A DNA stretch of 22,494 nt from positions 1-22,494 of the forward strand of contig JBGVFO010000117.1 of NCBI GenBank assembly GCA_045121195.1, read 5' to 3'. A program made the translations under genes and the position numbers. This document shows, piece after piece, positions 1 to 6,005 of this stretch. How positions within the stretch are numbered: the first letter of the stretch is position 1; every line of letters begins with the position of its first letter. The notes beneath the pieces are model-generated. The model was not told the origin of the DNA and made no database searches. It saw only the letters and a program-made list of their open reading frames with translations. The DNA comes from RGIG8775 sp045121195. GTDB taxonomy: Bacteria; Bacillota; Clostridia; Oscillospirales; CAG-272.

Positions 1-1
1 G

Positions 2-3000
2 GAATATGATAGACCCATTACTTTGAAAGACATTGAGGTTCTCCGTTCGATTGGGCAAAAGAGTATCAATCAATTTACATCCGCAGAACTCAAAATAGCA
101 CAGAAGTGGGCTTATATGTTCTACAAGGAACTTGGTGTGAAATCTCCGTTCTTTAGGGCTTCGTTTGGAGAATGGAGAGCGCACGATATATCTCCGGCCA
201 ATATCGTTTCCTTTGCTTACGGTGAACAAGGAAAAATCAATCCCAAGAAAAGGGAAGTGTACAATCCAGAGCTGAAACGAAAAATTATCGTTGATGATGC
301 TATCATTGAGGATAGTTACCACTATGCCAACATGAATGGCGATAAGAAGCAGATAAGAAAGCTCCTCGGTAAGGTTGATGAGATATTGGAAAAAGCCATA
401 CTTCTTGACACGAGTGTGTCTAAAAAATCTTCCGAACACAAAAAAGGTAGTACACAATTTATGCACTACCTATACACCCCGGTTTCTATTAATGGTGCAC
501 CATTCATTGCTAAACTCGCGGTTGAAGAATATGATCTAACAAGTCAAACACGAGCATATAATCTGCAAAGAATAGAATTGTCGGATTTGTCTCGTGCGCA
601 ATTTTATCAAATGATTGAAAAAAATCGCGAGATATACGCCTACAAATCCGACGCGTTAAGTGTAGCACAACTTTACGAATTTGTCAAGAGCAAAGACGGG
701 AATTTTTCTGCCGCTCCTCCAATTAGTCAATATGTACTGAATGATGATGGAACGCCAAAGGTGTTTTATCACGGCACGGATGCTGATTTCAATGCATTTA
801 GCTACGGTACTATCGGGAATGCATCAGGCGCGGAAATTTTGGGAGAGGGTTTCTACTTTACAGACAAAGAAGAACTGGCAAAGAAGTACGGAAAGAACAT
901 AAAAGCGTGCTATTTGCGGATGACCAATCCTTATATTGCAACTGAAAGCGATCTATATAACCTTGATGTTAAGCAGCTTTCCGCTCAACATTATGATGGT
1001 GTTATCCTGCAGACCCCAAACGGAACTGTATATATGGTGCTTGAGAATACACAAATCAAGTCGGCAGAAAAAGCAGGTACAGACGGAGCCAATATCGGAA
1101 CTTTTGACAGAGCAGAAACCGATATCCAGTTCCAATACCGCCGAGTGGATGCGGAGACGGATCGGCAGACGCTGGCGAAGGCGGCGCAGTCTATGGCGCG
1201 GAGTGAGAGGGACAACGAGATCGTTCGTTCGTATCTCGCGAAGCTTGACGAGTACCGTGCCGGGCAGAAAGAGTTGAACGAGATCTCGGACAAGCTTGAG
1301 GCTGACAACTGGGGCGAGGTGAAGCTGGAGAGCACGGAGCGGTACCGTTTGCTTGAGCGCAGAGATTCCTTGAGGAAGACGCTTGAGGAGGCTGACGCTT
1401 CACTTCTTGAGATGGAGGCGATGTCGGTGCTTCAGAACCTTGTGGAAAAGGAGCGGCAGAAGGCAGCAAGCGCAACGCTGGAGGCAGTTACGACAAAGCA
1501 GACGGCAAAGGCGAGAGAGGAGAAGCGACAGGCACGTGAGCTTCGCGTGAAGCATCTTGCCCGTGCTGAGCGTGCGGTATCCCGCATTTACAAATGGGCC
1601 ACGCACCCGACCAAGAAGGATCACGTTCCCACGGCACTTATGCCGCTTGTGAATCAGCTCTTTGAGGTGGTGGACGTTACCCACCATTTCGCGCAGATCG
1701 AGAAGCTGGAGGCGCAGAGAACCGAGGTGAACATCCGCATTCAGGAATTGGAGCGAAGTGGCGCCGATCAAGCGACCATTGAGGCGCAGAAGGCATTCCG
1801 TTCGGATCTTACCAAGCGCATTATGAAGCTGGAGGGTGTGCAGCACAATCTGACCTGGGACGTTCGTCTTAAAAACCTGCAAGAGGTCATGTCTACGGTG
1901 GAGAATGCGCCCGATTTCAACATTGAATTTTGCGCGAAGCTGTATGACGATATCGCGGCGCAGATCAGCAAGCTGAAGACGGACGGAAGAAACCGACTGT
2001 TTGAGGCGACGCCCGAGCTTCTTCGCGTCTATGCGGAGGCGCTTGAGTCGATCTCGCACACCATTGCGGAGGCAGGGCGGCTCTACGGCAACGAACGTGC
2101 CGCGAACGTTGCGACCCTTGGTGAGCAGAGTATCCGTGAATTTCAGCATGAGAAGCGAGATGCGGAAAAGTCGGCGCTTACGGCGAAGCTCCGCAGGACC
2201 TTTGATATTGACGCGCTGAATCCCGCGTATTTTGCCAAAAAGCTGGGTCAAAGCACCGAGGCAGTGATGAAGGAGATCTTTGACGGATATTACCGGACGA
2301 TTGCGAATATACGCGTGGTGGACGACTTTTTGGAGGGGATTCGCGAGAAATACCACGTTTCCCAATGGACGGGGGAGAAGGAGAAGCTTCACACGGTACG
2401 CCTTGAGAAGGGCGGGTCGGTGACGCTGACCACGGGGCAGATCATGACGCTGTACGCGCTTTCTGACCGTCCTCAGGCGAAAAAGCACTTGTACGGACGC
2501 GGTATTCAAGTGTTTTCGGGGGACATCAACGAGGCGATCAAGCGGACGCAGCCGTGGCGGGAGCGCGTGGGGGATGAGGTTAAGCGTTTGGTGGGTAAAG
2601 AAACCGCTGACCTCAGCGAATTTGCCAAGCAGTTGTTTGGCAACTCGGACGTGAAGGCGGTGACCGAGGCGGACGTGAAGGCGATCTGCTCTCAGCTTAC
2701 GGGTGAGCAGATGGCGTGTGCCAAGGAAATGAAGAAATTCCTGCACGACGTGATCGCCCCCATGGGAAACAAGACCTCGCAGACGCTATATCTTTACGAT
2801 ATGTTTACCGAGGAGAACTATTTCCCCATTGAGTCGGTGAGCACCTTCTTGCGGATGACCGAGAAGGATCCGAATGAAAAGGGAATCGCGGCGCGGTCGG
2901 TGTTCTCGCTTCTCAATAAGGGCTTTACCAAGAATTTGCAGGAGCAGGCGGGCAATCCCATCGTGATCCGCGACGTGTTCGACGTGGTTACCGAGCATTG

Positions 3001-4051
3001 CTTCGATATGGCCAACTACGGCGGTCTTGGCGTGGCTGTCAGCGATACCATTCGGTGGCTCAATTACAAGCAGGTGGTGGAAACAGGGCAAGCGCCGACA
3101 ACTGAACAAGCCACAGTTTTGCCCAAGGAACAGGTTGACATTCGGGAAAAAGCGGGGTATAATGAAGAAGCACTGACCGATGACGAAATGGGAGCAGTCC
3201 TTTCCTACAAGAGTGGTCAAAGCTACATGTTGAATGCGTTGCTTAGAGAAAATCCAAATATAGACGAGCTTCCAGAACGGTTTCGAGAAGTTGTTGACAA
3301 CCTTGATGCCGCACTCAGAAAGCTCCCTGCGTATGAGGGGGTTACTTACCGAAATATCGTCTTTGATGACAACGGCGGAAAGGAAGAATTTGATCTTTTT
3401 GTGCAGAAGCATGCTGAAGGACAGCTTGTTTACTACTCGGCCTATACGTCAACATCAACTGACGTTGATGGATATCCCGTAGAAGGTGATTTTGTTGTTC
3501 ATATGCAGATTCACGGAACAAACGGAAGAAATCTAGACGGATTTGGAAACAATATGGAAAGCGAGGTGCTTTTCCAAAGAGAATCAGTGTTTTTTGTTCA
3601 AAAGGTGGAATACGATGAAAACGGCATTCCTACAATTCATATGCAGGAGGTAAATGAAAATGGCACTGGACAACTTCGTTCCGATCAACGCGGCGCAACA
3701 ATGCGCGACATGCAAGCACTCGATACCGATGAGTATGGCGTGCAAGGCGTTTCCCAACGGAAGGCCGAAGGAGATCATCAGCGGGCGCTGGGATCACAGG
3801 GAACACTTCCCCGGGGACCACGGGATTCTGTACGAGCCGAAGGATCCGAACTTCGTGGTGGAAGCACCTTACGCGAAAAACAAGGTGAAATAAGCTCTAA
3901 CGAAGGCACGACGGTGCGCCAGGCGATGGCGCAGGCGTGGGGTGTGGGTGCCGAGGCGTACATCAAGAATCTGCTTCGCTCCATTGAAGGGGAGCTGAAG
4001 GGCACGGACGGTGCGCGGCTCATCAACAAGGCGGTGCTGTTTGGAATCTGA
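2..4051 (+). CDS. Large polyvalent phage-type protein, chimeric, 5' cut by window edge
   Basis: The frame is open from base 2, so the gene begins outside the window; TTG at 23 is only the first internal start-like codon and residue numbers here count from it. Visible parts: a polyvalent-protein N-terminal region (about 1-200, LPD3-like), an ART-PolyVal domain (about 245-370, YHGT at 249-252, then a GFYFT motif), a long charged helical/coiled-coil region (about 375-1020), and a second, exoenzyme-type ADP-ribosyltransferase domain (about 1050-1200) with the R-S-E signature: Arg1110, STS 1143-1145, ESE 1179-1181. Residues about 1213-1290 are R/G/Q-rich and look like a wrong-frame reading of the small gene at 3660-3893. 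The last ~50 residues again resemble polyvalent phage protein, then stop abruptly. Such proteins are carried by phages and integrative elements and are thought to be delivered with the DNA. I infer a recombined, truncated relic; domain names come from motif recognition, not a profile search. Confidence 0.7.
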   Translation, partial: EYDRPITLKDIEVLRSIGQKSINQFTSAELKIAQKWAYMFYKELGVKSPFFRASFGEWRAHDISPANIVSFAYGEQGKINPKKREVYNPELKRKIIVDDAIIEDSYHYANMNGDKKQIRKLLGKVDEILEKAILLDTSVSKKSSEHKKGSTQFMHYLYTPVSINGAPFIAKLAVEEYDLTSQTRAYNLQRIELSDLSRAQFYQMIEKNREIYAYKSDALSVAQLYEFVKSKDGNFSAAPPISQYVLNDDGTPKVFYHGTDADFNAFSYGTIGNASGAEILGEGFYFTDKEELAKKYGKNIKACYLRMTNPYIATESDLYNLDVKQLSAQHYDGVILQTPNGTVYMVLENTQIKSAEKAGTDGANIGTFDRAETDIQFQYRRVDAETDRQTLAKAAQSMARSERDNEIVRSYLAKLDEYRAGQKELNEISDKLEADNWGEVKLESTERYRLLERRDSLRKTLEEADASLLEMEAMSVLQNLVEKERQKAASATLEAVTTKQTAKAREEKRQARELRVKHLARAERAVSRIYKWATHPTKKDHVPTALMPLVNQLFEVVDVTHHFAQIEKLEAQRTEVNIRIQELERSGADQATIEAQKAFRSDLTKRIMKLEGVQHNLTWDVRLKNLQEVMSTVENAPDFNIEFCAKLYDDIAAQISKLKTDGRNRLFEATPELLRVYAEALESISHTIAEAGRLYGNERAANVATLGEQSIREFQHEKRDAEKSALTAKLRRTFDIDALNPAYFAKKLGQSTEAVMKEIFDGYYRTIANIRVVDDFLEGIREKYHVSQWTGEKEKLHTVRLEKGGSVTLTTGQIMTLYALSDRPQAKKHLYGRGIQVFSGDINEAIKRTQPWRERVGDEVKRLVGKETADLSEFAKQLFGNSDVKAVTEADVKAICSQLTGEQMACAKEMKKFLHDVIAPMGNKTSQTLYLYDMFTEENYFPIESVSTFLRMTEKDPNEKGIAARSVFSLLNKGFTKNLQEQAGNPIVIRDVFDVVTEHCFDMANYGGLGVAVSDTIRWLNYKQVVETGQAPTTEQATVLPKEQVDIREKAGYNEEALTDDEMGAVLSYKSGQSYMLNALLRENPNIDELPERFREVVDNLDAALRKLPAYEGVTYRNIVFDDNGGKEEFDLFVQKHAEGQLVYYSAYTSTSTDVDGYPVEGDFVVHMQIHGTNGRNLDGFGNNMESEVLFQRESVFFVQKVEYDENGIPTIHMQEVNENGTGQLRSDQRGATMRDMQALDTDEYGVQGVSQRKAEGDHQRALGSQGTLPRGPRDSVRAEGSELRGGSTLREKQGEISSNEGTTVRQAMAQAWGVGAEAYIKNLLRSIEGELKGTDGARLINKAVLFGI
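3660..3893 (+). CDS. Small Cys-rich phage-associated protein nested in another frame
   Basis: This is a 77-residue protein in a different frame from the large ORF that covers it. It has an AGGAGG ribosome binding site at 3645-3650, nine bases before ATG 3660; an ATG at 3654 sits too close to that site. The sequence has a CATCKH motif (Cys15, Cys18, His20) plus Cys28, followed by a conserved-looking stretch with AFPNG, DHR and PGD. I recognise this as the style of a short hypothetical protein often found next to phage ART genes; its function is unknown, and the Cys/His pattern could bind a metal. The protein reads naturally, whereas the overlapping frame is low complexity here, so this frame is the one under coding constraint. 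Confidence 0.6.
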   Translation: MALDNFVPINAAQQCATCKHSIPMSMACKAFPNGRPKEIISGRWDHREHFPGDHGILYEPKDPNFVVEAPYAKNKVK

Positions 4052-4117
4052 TGCGATATTTCCCACAGCTTTTTCTGGTATTGAACGGCACCTTCCGCAT
4101 CCGCCGTGGGTTAGAAT

Positions 4118-4286
4118 AAGAAAAAGCCGAAGGTTTTCCTTCGGCTTTTCTGTCGTCTGCGAGAAATCGTATTGCCAAGCAAGACAGGTGTCCAATACAT
4201 GATTGGAAGAAAAAAGGACGCCTCCTTGGGTGGTGTTGGAGACGGTTTGAAATCGCAAGTCCAACGGTACCTCATCAGATGCATCC
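4118..4286 (-). ncRNA. Candidate small RNA (unit 2), no known family
   Basis: A promoter-like site (TTGACA, 17 bases, TATTAT at 4293-4321, minus strand) is followed by a non-coding stretch. A 7-bp hairpin (CGTCTCC at 4244-4238 with GGAGGCG at 4225-4219) lies three bases before a run of six T (minus strand, 4215-4210), and a second hairpin (CCAAT-CATGT-ATTGG) follows. The transcript could end near 4210 (about 77 nt) or at the strong terminator near 4118 (about 169 nt). A 131-codon minus-strand reading frame crosses the terminator and starts with TTG without a ribosome binding site, so a protein is less likely. Confidence 0.25.
4122..4149. terminator. Bidirectional intrinsic terminator
   Basis: A perfect 12-bp stem, AAAAGCCGAAGG at 4122-4133 paired with 4138-4149, encloses a TTTT loop, with T-runs formed by the stem ends on both strands. 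It would end plus-strand transcription from the polyvalent ORF and minus-strand transcription from promoters at 4293-4556. Confidence 0.85.
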
Positions 4287-4292
4287 GTGAAT

Positions 4293-4321
4293 ATAATATA
4301 TCAAATCGCGTCGATTGTCAA
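4293..4321 (-). promoter_or_regulatory. Sigma-A promoter, minus strand
   Basis: On the minus strand, TTGACA (4321-4316) is separated by 17 bases from TATTAT (4298-4293). The word around it closely resembles the promoter of the esterase gene at 5870-5898 (TTGACAATCG, then GATTTGATA against GAATTTGATA). Its target would be the candidate RNA ending at 4210 or 4118. Confidence 0.5.
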
Positions 4322-4324
4322 GGG

Positions 4325-4462
4325 CAAAAGAATAGAAATGTCGGATTTGTCTCGTGCCCAATACGCTCAACAAATAAGTGAGAATAAGGAAAAATACGCC
4401 TACAAATCCGACCTGTTAAGTGTATCACAGCTTTACGATTTTGTCAAGAGAAAAATGGAAGT
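4325..4462 (+). pseudogene. Relic of polyvalent-protein gene (decayed second copy)
   Basis: In frame from about 4325 this translates to a fragment containing SDLSRAQ, YAYKSD, LSV, QLY and DFVK. It parallels the segment at about 570-695 of the large upstream ORF, where the same words occur with substitutions. Nucleotide identity is high but imperfect, and matching ends near 4450. The rest of the gene, including the YHGT ART motif that follows in the intact copy, is missing. It therefore looks like a remnant left by duplication or recombination of mobile-element sequence. Confidence 0.65.
4419..4447 (-). promoter_or_regulatory. Promoter-like site inside the relic, minus strand
   Basis: TTGACA (4447-4442), 17 bases, then TACACT (4424-4419) on the minus strand. 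The homologous place in the intact copy also gives TTGACA-17-TACACT (about 657-685, minus strand), so the match may simply reflect shared codons for a conserved peptide. No gene or terminator directly downstream supports it. Confidence 0.25.
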
Positions 4463-4523
4463 TGACCTCATGGCGCCCCCCCGACCCATAGCGGATCGAC
4501 GACAAGCACTAAGCCAACTTCCA
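4450..4523 (-). ncRNA. Candidate ~72-nt structured small RNA (unit 1)
   Basis: On the minus strand a promoter-like site (4527-4556) places the start of transcription near 4523-4522. From there TGGAAGTTG (4523-4515) pairs perfectly with CAACTTCCA (4464-4456), immediately followed by TTTTT (4455-4451). Inside, CTTA pairs with TGAG, GTGC with GCGC, and CGATCC/GGGTCG closes a GCTAT loop. A promoter, an RNA whose 5' and 3' ends pair, and a U-run in the right order and spacing make a coherent unit. No known family is recognised and no ORF is visible inside it. Confidence 0.35.
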
Positions 4524-4526
4524 CTT

Positions 4527-4556
4527 ATAGTATACCAAATACTATGAAAATGTCAA
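4527..4556 (-). promoter_or_regulatory. Sigma-A promoter, minus strand
   Basis: TTGACA (4556-4551) is followed on the minus strand by overlapping -10 candidates, TATACT (4534-4529, 16-base spacer) and TACTAT (4532-4527, 18-base spacer). It lies directly upstream of the structured element at 4450-4523 and downstream of the esterase terminator, so the esterase transcript would not need it. Confidence 0.5.
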
Positions 4557-4584
4557 CCCTGAATTTTCTTTCAAGATAGAACAA

Positions 4585-4640
4585 CCCTGCCGTTCAATAC
4601 GGAGCCAACCACCAAAGCGGTGAGGGAATCCGCGGCAGGG
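4585..4640. repeat. Inverted repeat CCCTGCCG...CGGCAGGG
   Basis: CCCTGCCG at 4585-4592 is the reverse complement of CGGCAGGG at 4633-4640, with a smaller CACC/GGTG pairing inside. There is no T-run on either side, so it is not an intrinsic terminator. Its meaning is unknown; it could be a structured RNA fragment or a mobile-element end. Confidence 0.35.
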
Positions 4641-4720
4641 AAACTCCACAACTCATCGATGTCAACCCCGACGCAAAATTTTGATGCAAGCGCCGTCTGC
4701 ATCCGCTTCGATTAGAATAA

Positions 4721-4751
4721 AAAAGCATTACGCTTTTGGCGTAATGCTTTT
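4721..4751. terminator. Intrinsic terminator of the esterase gene
   Basis: A perfect 13-bp stem (AAAAGCATTACGC at 4721-4733 with 4739-4751) and a TTTTG loop, with T-runs on both strands. It lies a few bases beyond the minus-strand stop codon at 4760, so it ends the esterase transcript and can block read-through from the left. Confidence 0.85.
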
Positions 4752-4759
4752 TTCGTTGC

Positions 4760-5836
4760 TTATTGGTATTTCTTTTTCAGAATAGTATCCATAAAGAACT
4801 GCCAGTCTTTGCGGGAGAGGTAGTGGGTGCCCTCGCGGAGCTGATAGCAAACGTCACCGTCATTGAAGGCGGCGCCGATAACGGGAAGACGGTCGGGCGC
4901 CACAAGACCGCGCTTGCCAAGAGTTTTCCATACCTTCGAGGCGGCGAAGCAGGAAAGATATTGCGAATCGGGATCCGCCCAGGTGTCCTCGATTGCCGCG
5001 CCGATCAACAGCGTGCGGGGAGCTACGGTAGCCAGAAGCATATGCTGGTCGAAGGTCAGAAGCTCCTCGTTGACGTATTTGAGATAGTTCTCACAGAACC
5101 AATAGGGGAAGCGGTTGGTAATGAAATCGATGTGCTCGCCCTCCTTCTCACGGGTGATGGCGTCACCGCTGCAGCCCGCGCCGTTGGAGCAGACGAACTG
5201 AAAGCGCTCGTCAAGCATTCCCGTCACGAGGGCGGTCTTTCCAAGACGGGAGTGACCGATCACGGCAGAGTAGTTGAGGTCAAGCTCCTCGCGGGTCTCG
5301 GCAAAGTCCATCAGGCGCTTGTTTGCCCACGCCCACATGGCGATCTTGCCGGGATCGTCGGGATTCTTGCGAACGCCGTCGGGATAGAGAATTCCCGCCA
5401 GCCCGTTTGTAAAATCTCCGTCATCGGAGGTGACGTCCTGATAGCAGACCTTGAGAACGGCGAAGCCGTTGTCAATGATCTCCTCGGCGGGAGTATAGCG
5501 GCTGGGACATTCGGGGGCGAAATCGTTGTGGATAAAGAAGGGATACTTGCCCTTCTTCTTGGGGAGAATAGCCTGGAAGGGGAAGGAAAATTCCTTTCCG
5601 CAAACCACGGTGTGCGCCGTTACCGTATATTGGAATGCCTTGCCCGCGGCAAAATTTCTTGTCTTATAGTCCAAGGGCGCGATCTCAAAGCGAACCTCGG
5701 TAGGCTCGGGAACGGGACGGCCGTATTCCTCGTTGAGAAGGATCTCCTTCAGCTCGTTTCTGACCGCGGACCATTCCTCGGCGGAAAAATCGCGGATTTC
5801 GGGGACCCGTCTTTGTTCTAAAATCTCTTGCAGCAT
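4760..5836 (-). CDS. CE15-like glucuronoyl esterase family alpha/beta-hydrolase
   Basis: A 358-residue alpha/beta-hydrolase. The nucleophile motif GHSRLGK (Ser196) matches the GxSRxG signature of carbohydrate esterase family 15, and the downstream pattern fits too: FPYWFC (243-248), DQH (263-265), APR (272-274), DTWADP (284-289) and a late catalytic-type His338 in GTHYLSRKDW. CE15 enzymes cleave ester bonds between glucuronate on xylan and lignin alcohols; many bacterial members are uncharacterised. There is no signal peptide, so it probably works in the cytoplasm on imported oligosaccharides. An alternative is a related acetyl-xylan-esterase-like hydrolase. The start is set by GGAGGG (5848-5843) six bases before ATG. 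It is transcribed alone, divergently from the operon at 6006, and its link to starch genes further away is unclear. Confidence 0.8.
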   Translation of the reverse strand: MLQEILEQRRVPEIRDFSAEEWSAVRNELKEILLNEEYGRPVPEPTEVRFEIAPLDYKTRNFAAGKAFQYTVTAHTVVCGKEFSFPFQAILPKKKGKYPFFIHNDFAPECPSRYTPAEEIIDNGFAVLKVCYQDVTSDDGDFTNGLAGILYPDGVRKNPDDPGKIAMWAWANKRLMDFAETREELDLNYSAVIGHSRLGKTALVTGMLDERFQFVCSNGAGCSGDAITREKEGEHIDFITNRFPYWFCENYLKYVNEELLTFDQHMLLATVAPRTLLIGAAIEDTWADPDSQYLSCFAASKVWKTLGKRGLVAPDRLPVIGAAFNDGDVCYQLREGTHYLSRKDWQFFMDTILKKKYQ

Positions 5837-5869
5837 AGTAAACCCTCCGCTGTTTTATATTCCAGGGCT

Positions 5870-5898
5870 ATTGTATCAAATTCCGCCGCGATTGTCAA
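5870..5898 (-). promoter_or_regulatory. Sigma-A promoter of the esterase gene
   Basis: On the minus strand TTGACA (5898-5893), an exact 17-base spacer, and TACAAT (5875-5870). This near-consensus promoter lies 34 bases upstream of the esterase ATG and gives a short leader containing the GGAGGG ribosome binding site. Confidence 0.8.
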
Positions 5899-5937
5899 GC
5901 ATAAAGCCTTGTTTTTTCAAAAAAGTACGGAAAAGAG

Positions 5938-5966
5938 TTGAAATATTATAAAATATAGTGTACAAT
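5938..5966 (+). promoter_or_regulatory. Sigma-A promoter of the M16-lgt-folD operon
   Basis: TTGAAA (5938-5943), a 17-base AT-rich spacer, then TACAAT (5961-5966). It is the only good plus-strand promoter seen before the chain of overlapping genes at 6006-11759, and is divergent from the esterase promoter about 40 bases away. Confidence 0.75.
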
Positions 5967-6005
5967 GTATCTGTGTAACTATTTCTAAAATGAGGATGTA
6001 TATAG

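Larger units (their letters stand above)
4052..4759. other. 708-base intergenic region with relic and RNA-like elements
   Basis: No intact protein gene is visible between the stop of the polyvalent ORF and the stop of the esterase gene. The stretch holds two intrinsic terminators (4122-4149 and 4721-4751), a decayed gene fragment (about 4325-4462), three minus-strand promoter-like sites, an inverted repeat at 4585-4640, and two short promoter-hairpin-T-run units. The words GCATCCGC and TTAGAATAA precede both terminator stems on the plus strand (4097-4119 and 4700-4719). Confidence 0.6.

Noticed and set aside
1400..2746. Minus-strand open frame of 448 codons inside the polyvalent gene
   Set aside because: The translation is rich in Leu, Arg and His with no family motif, and it mirrors the coding bias of the plus-strand gene.
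3869..4264. Minus-strand 131-codon frame near the relic
   Set aside because: It begins with TTG without a ribosome binding site, runs through a strong terminator and continues antisense into the polyvalent gene. It was kept only as a caveat for the candidate RNA.
4763..5821. Plus-strand open frame of 352 codons opposite the esterase gene
   Set aside because: The minus strand has the GHSRLGK motif, promoter, ribosome binding site and terminator; the plus-strand frame has none.
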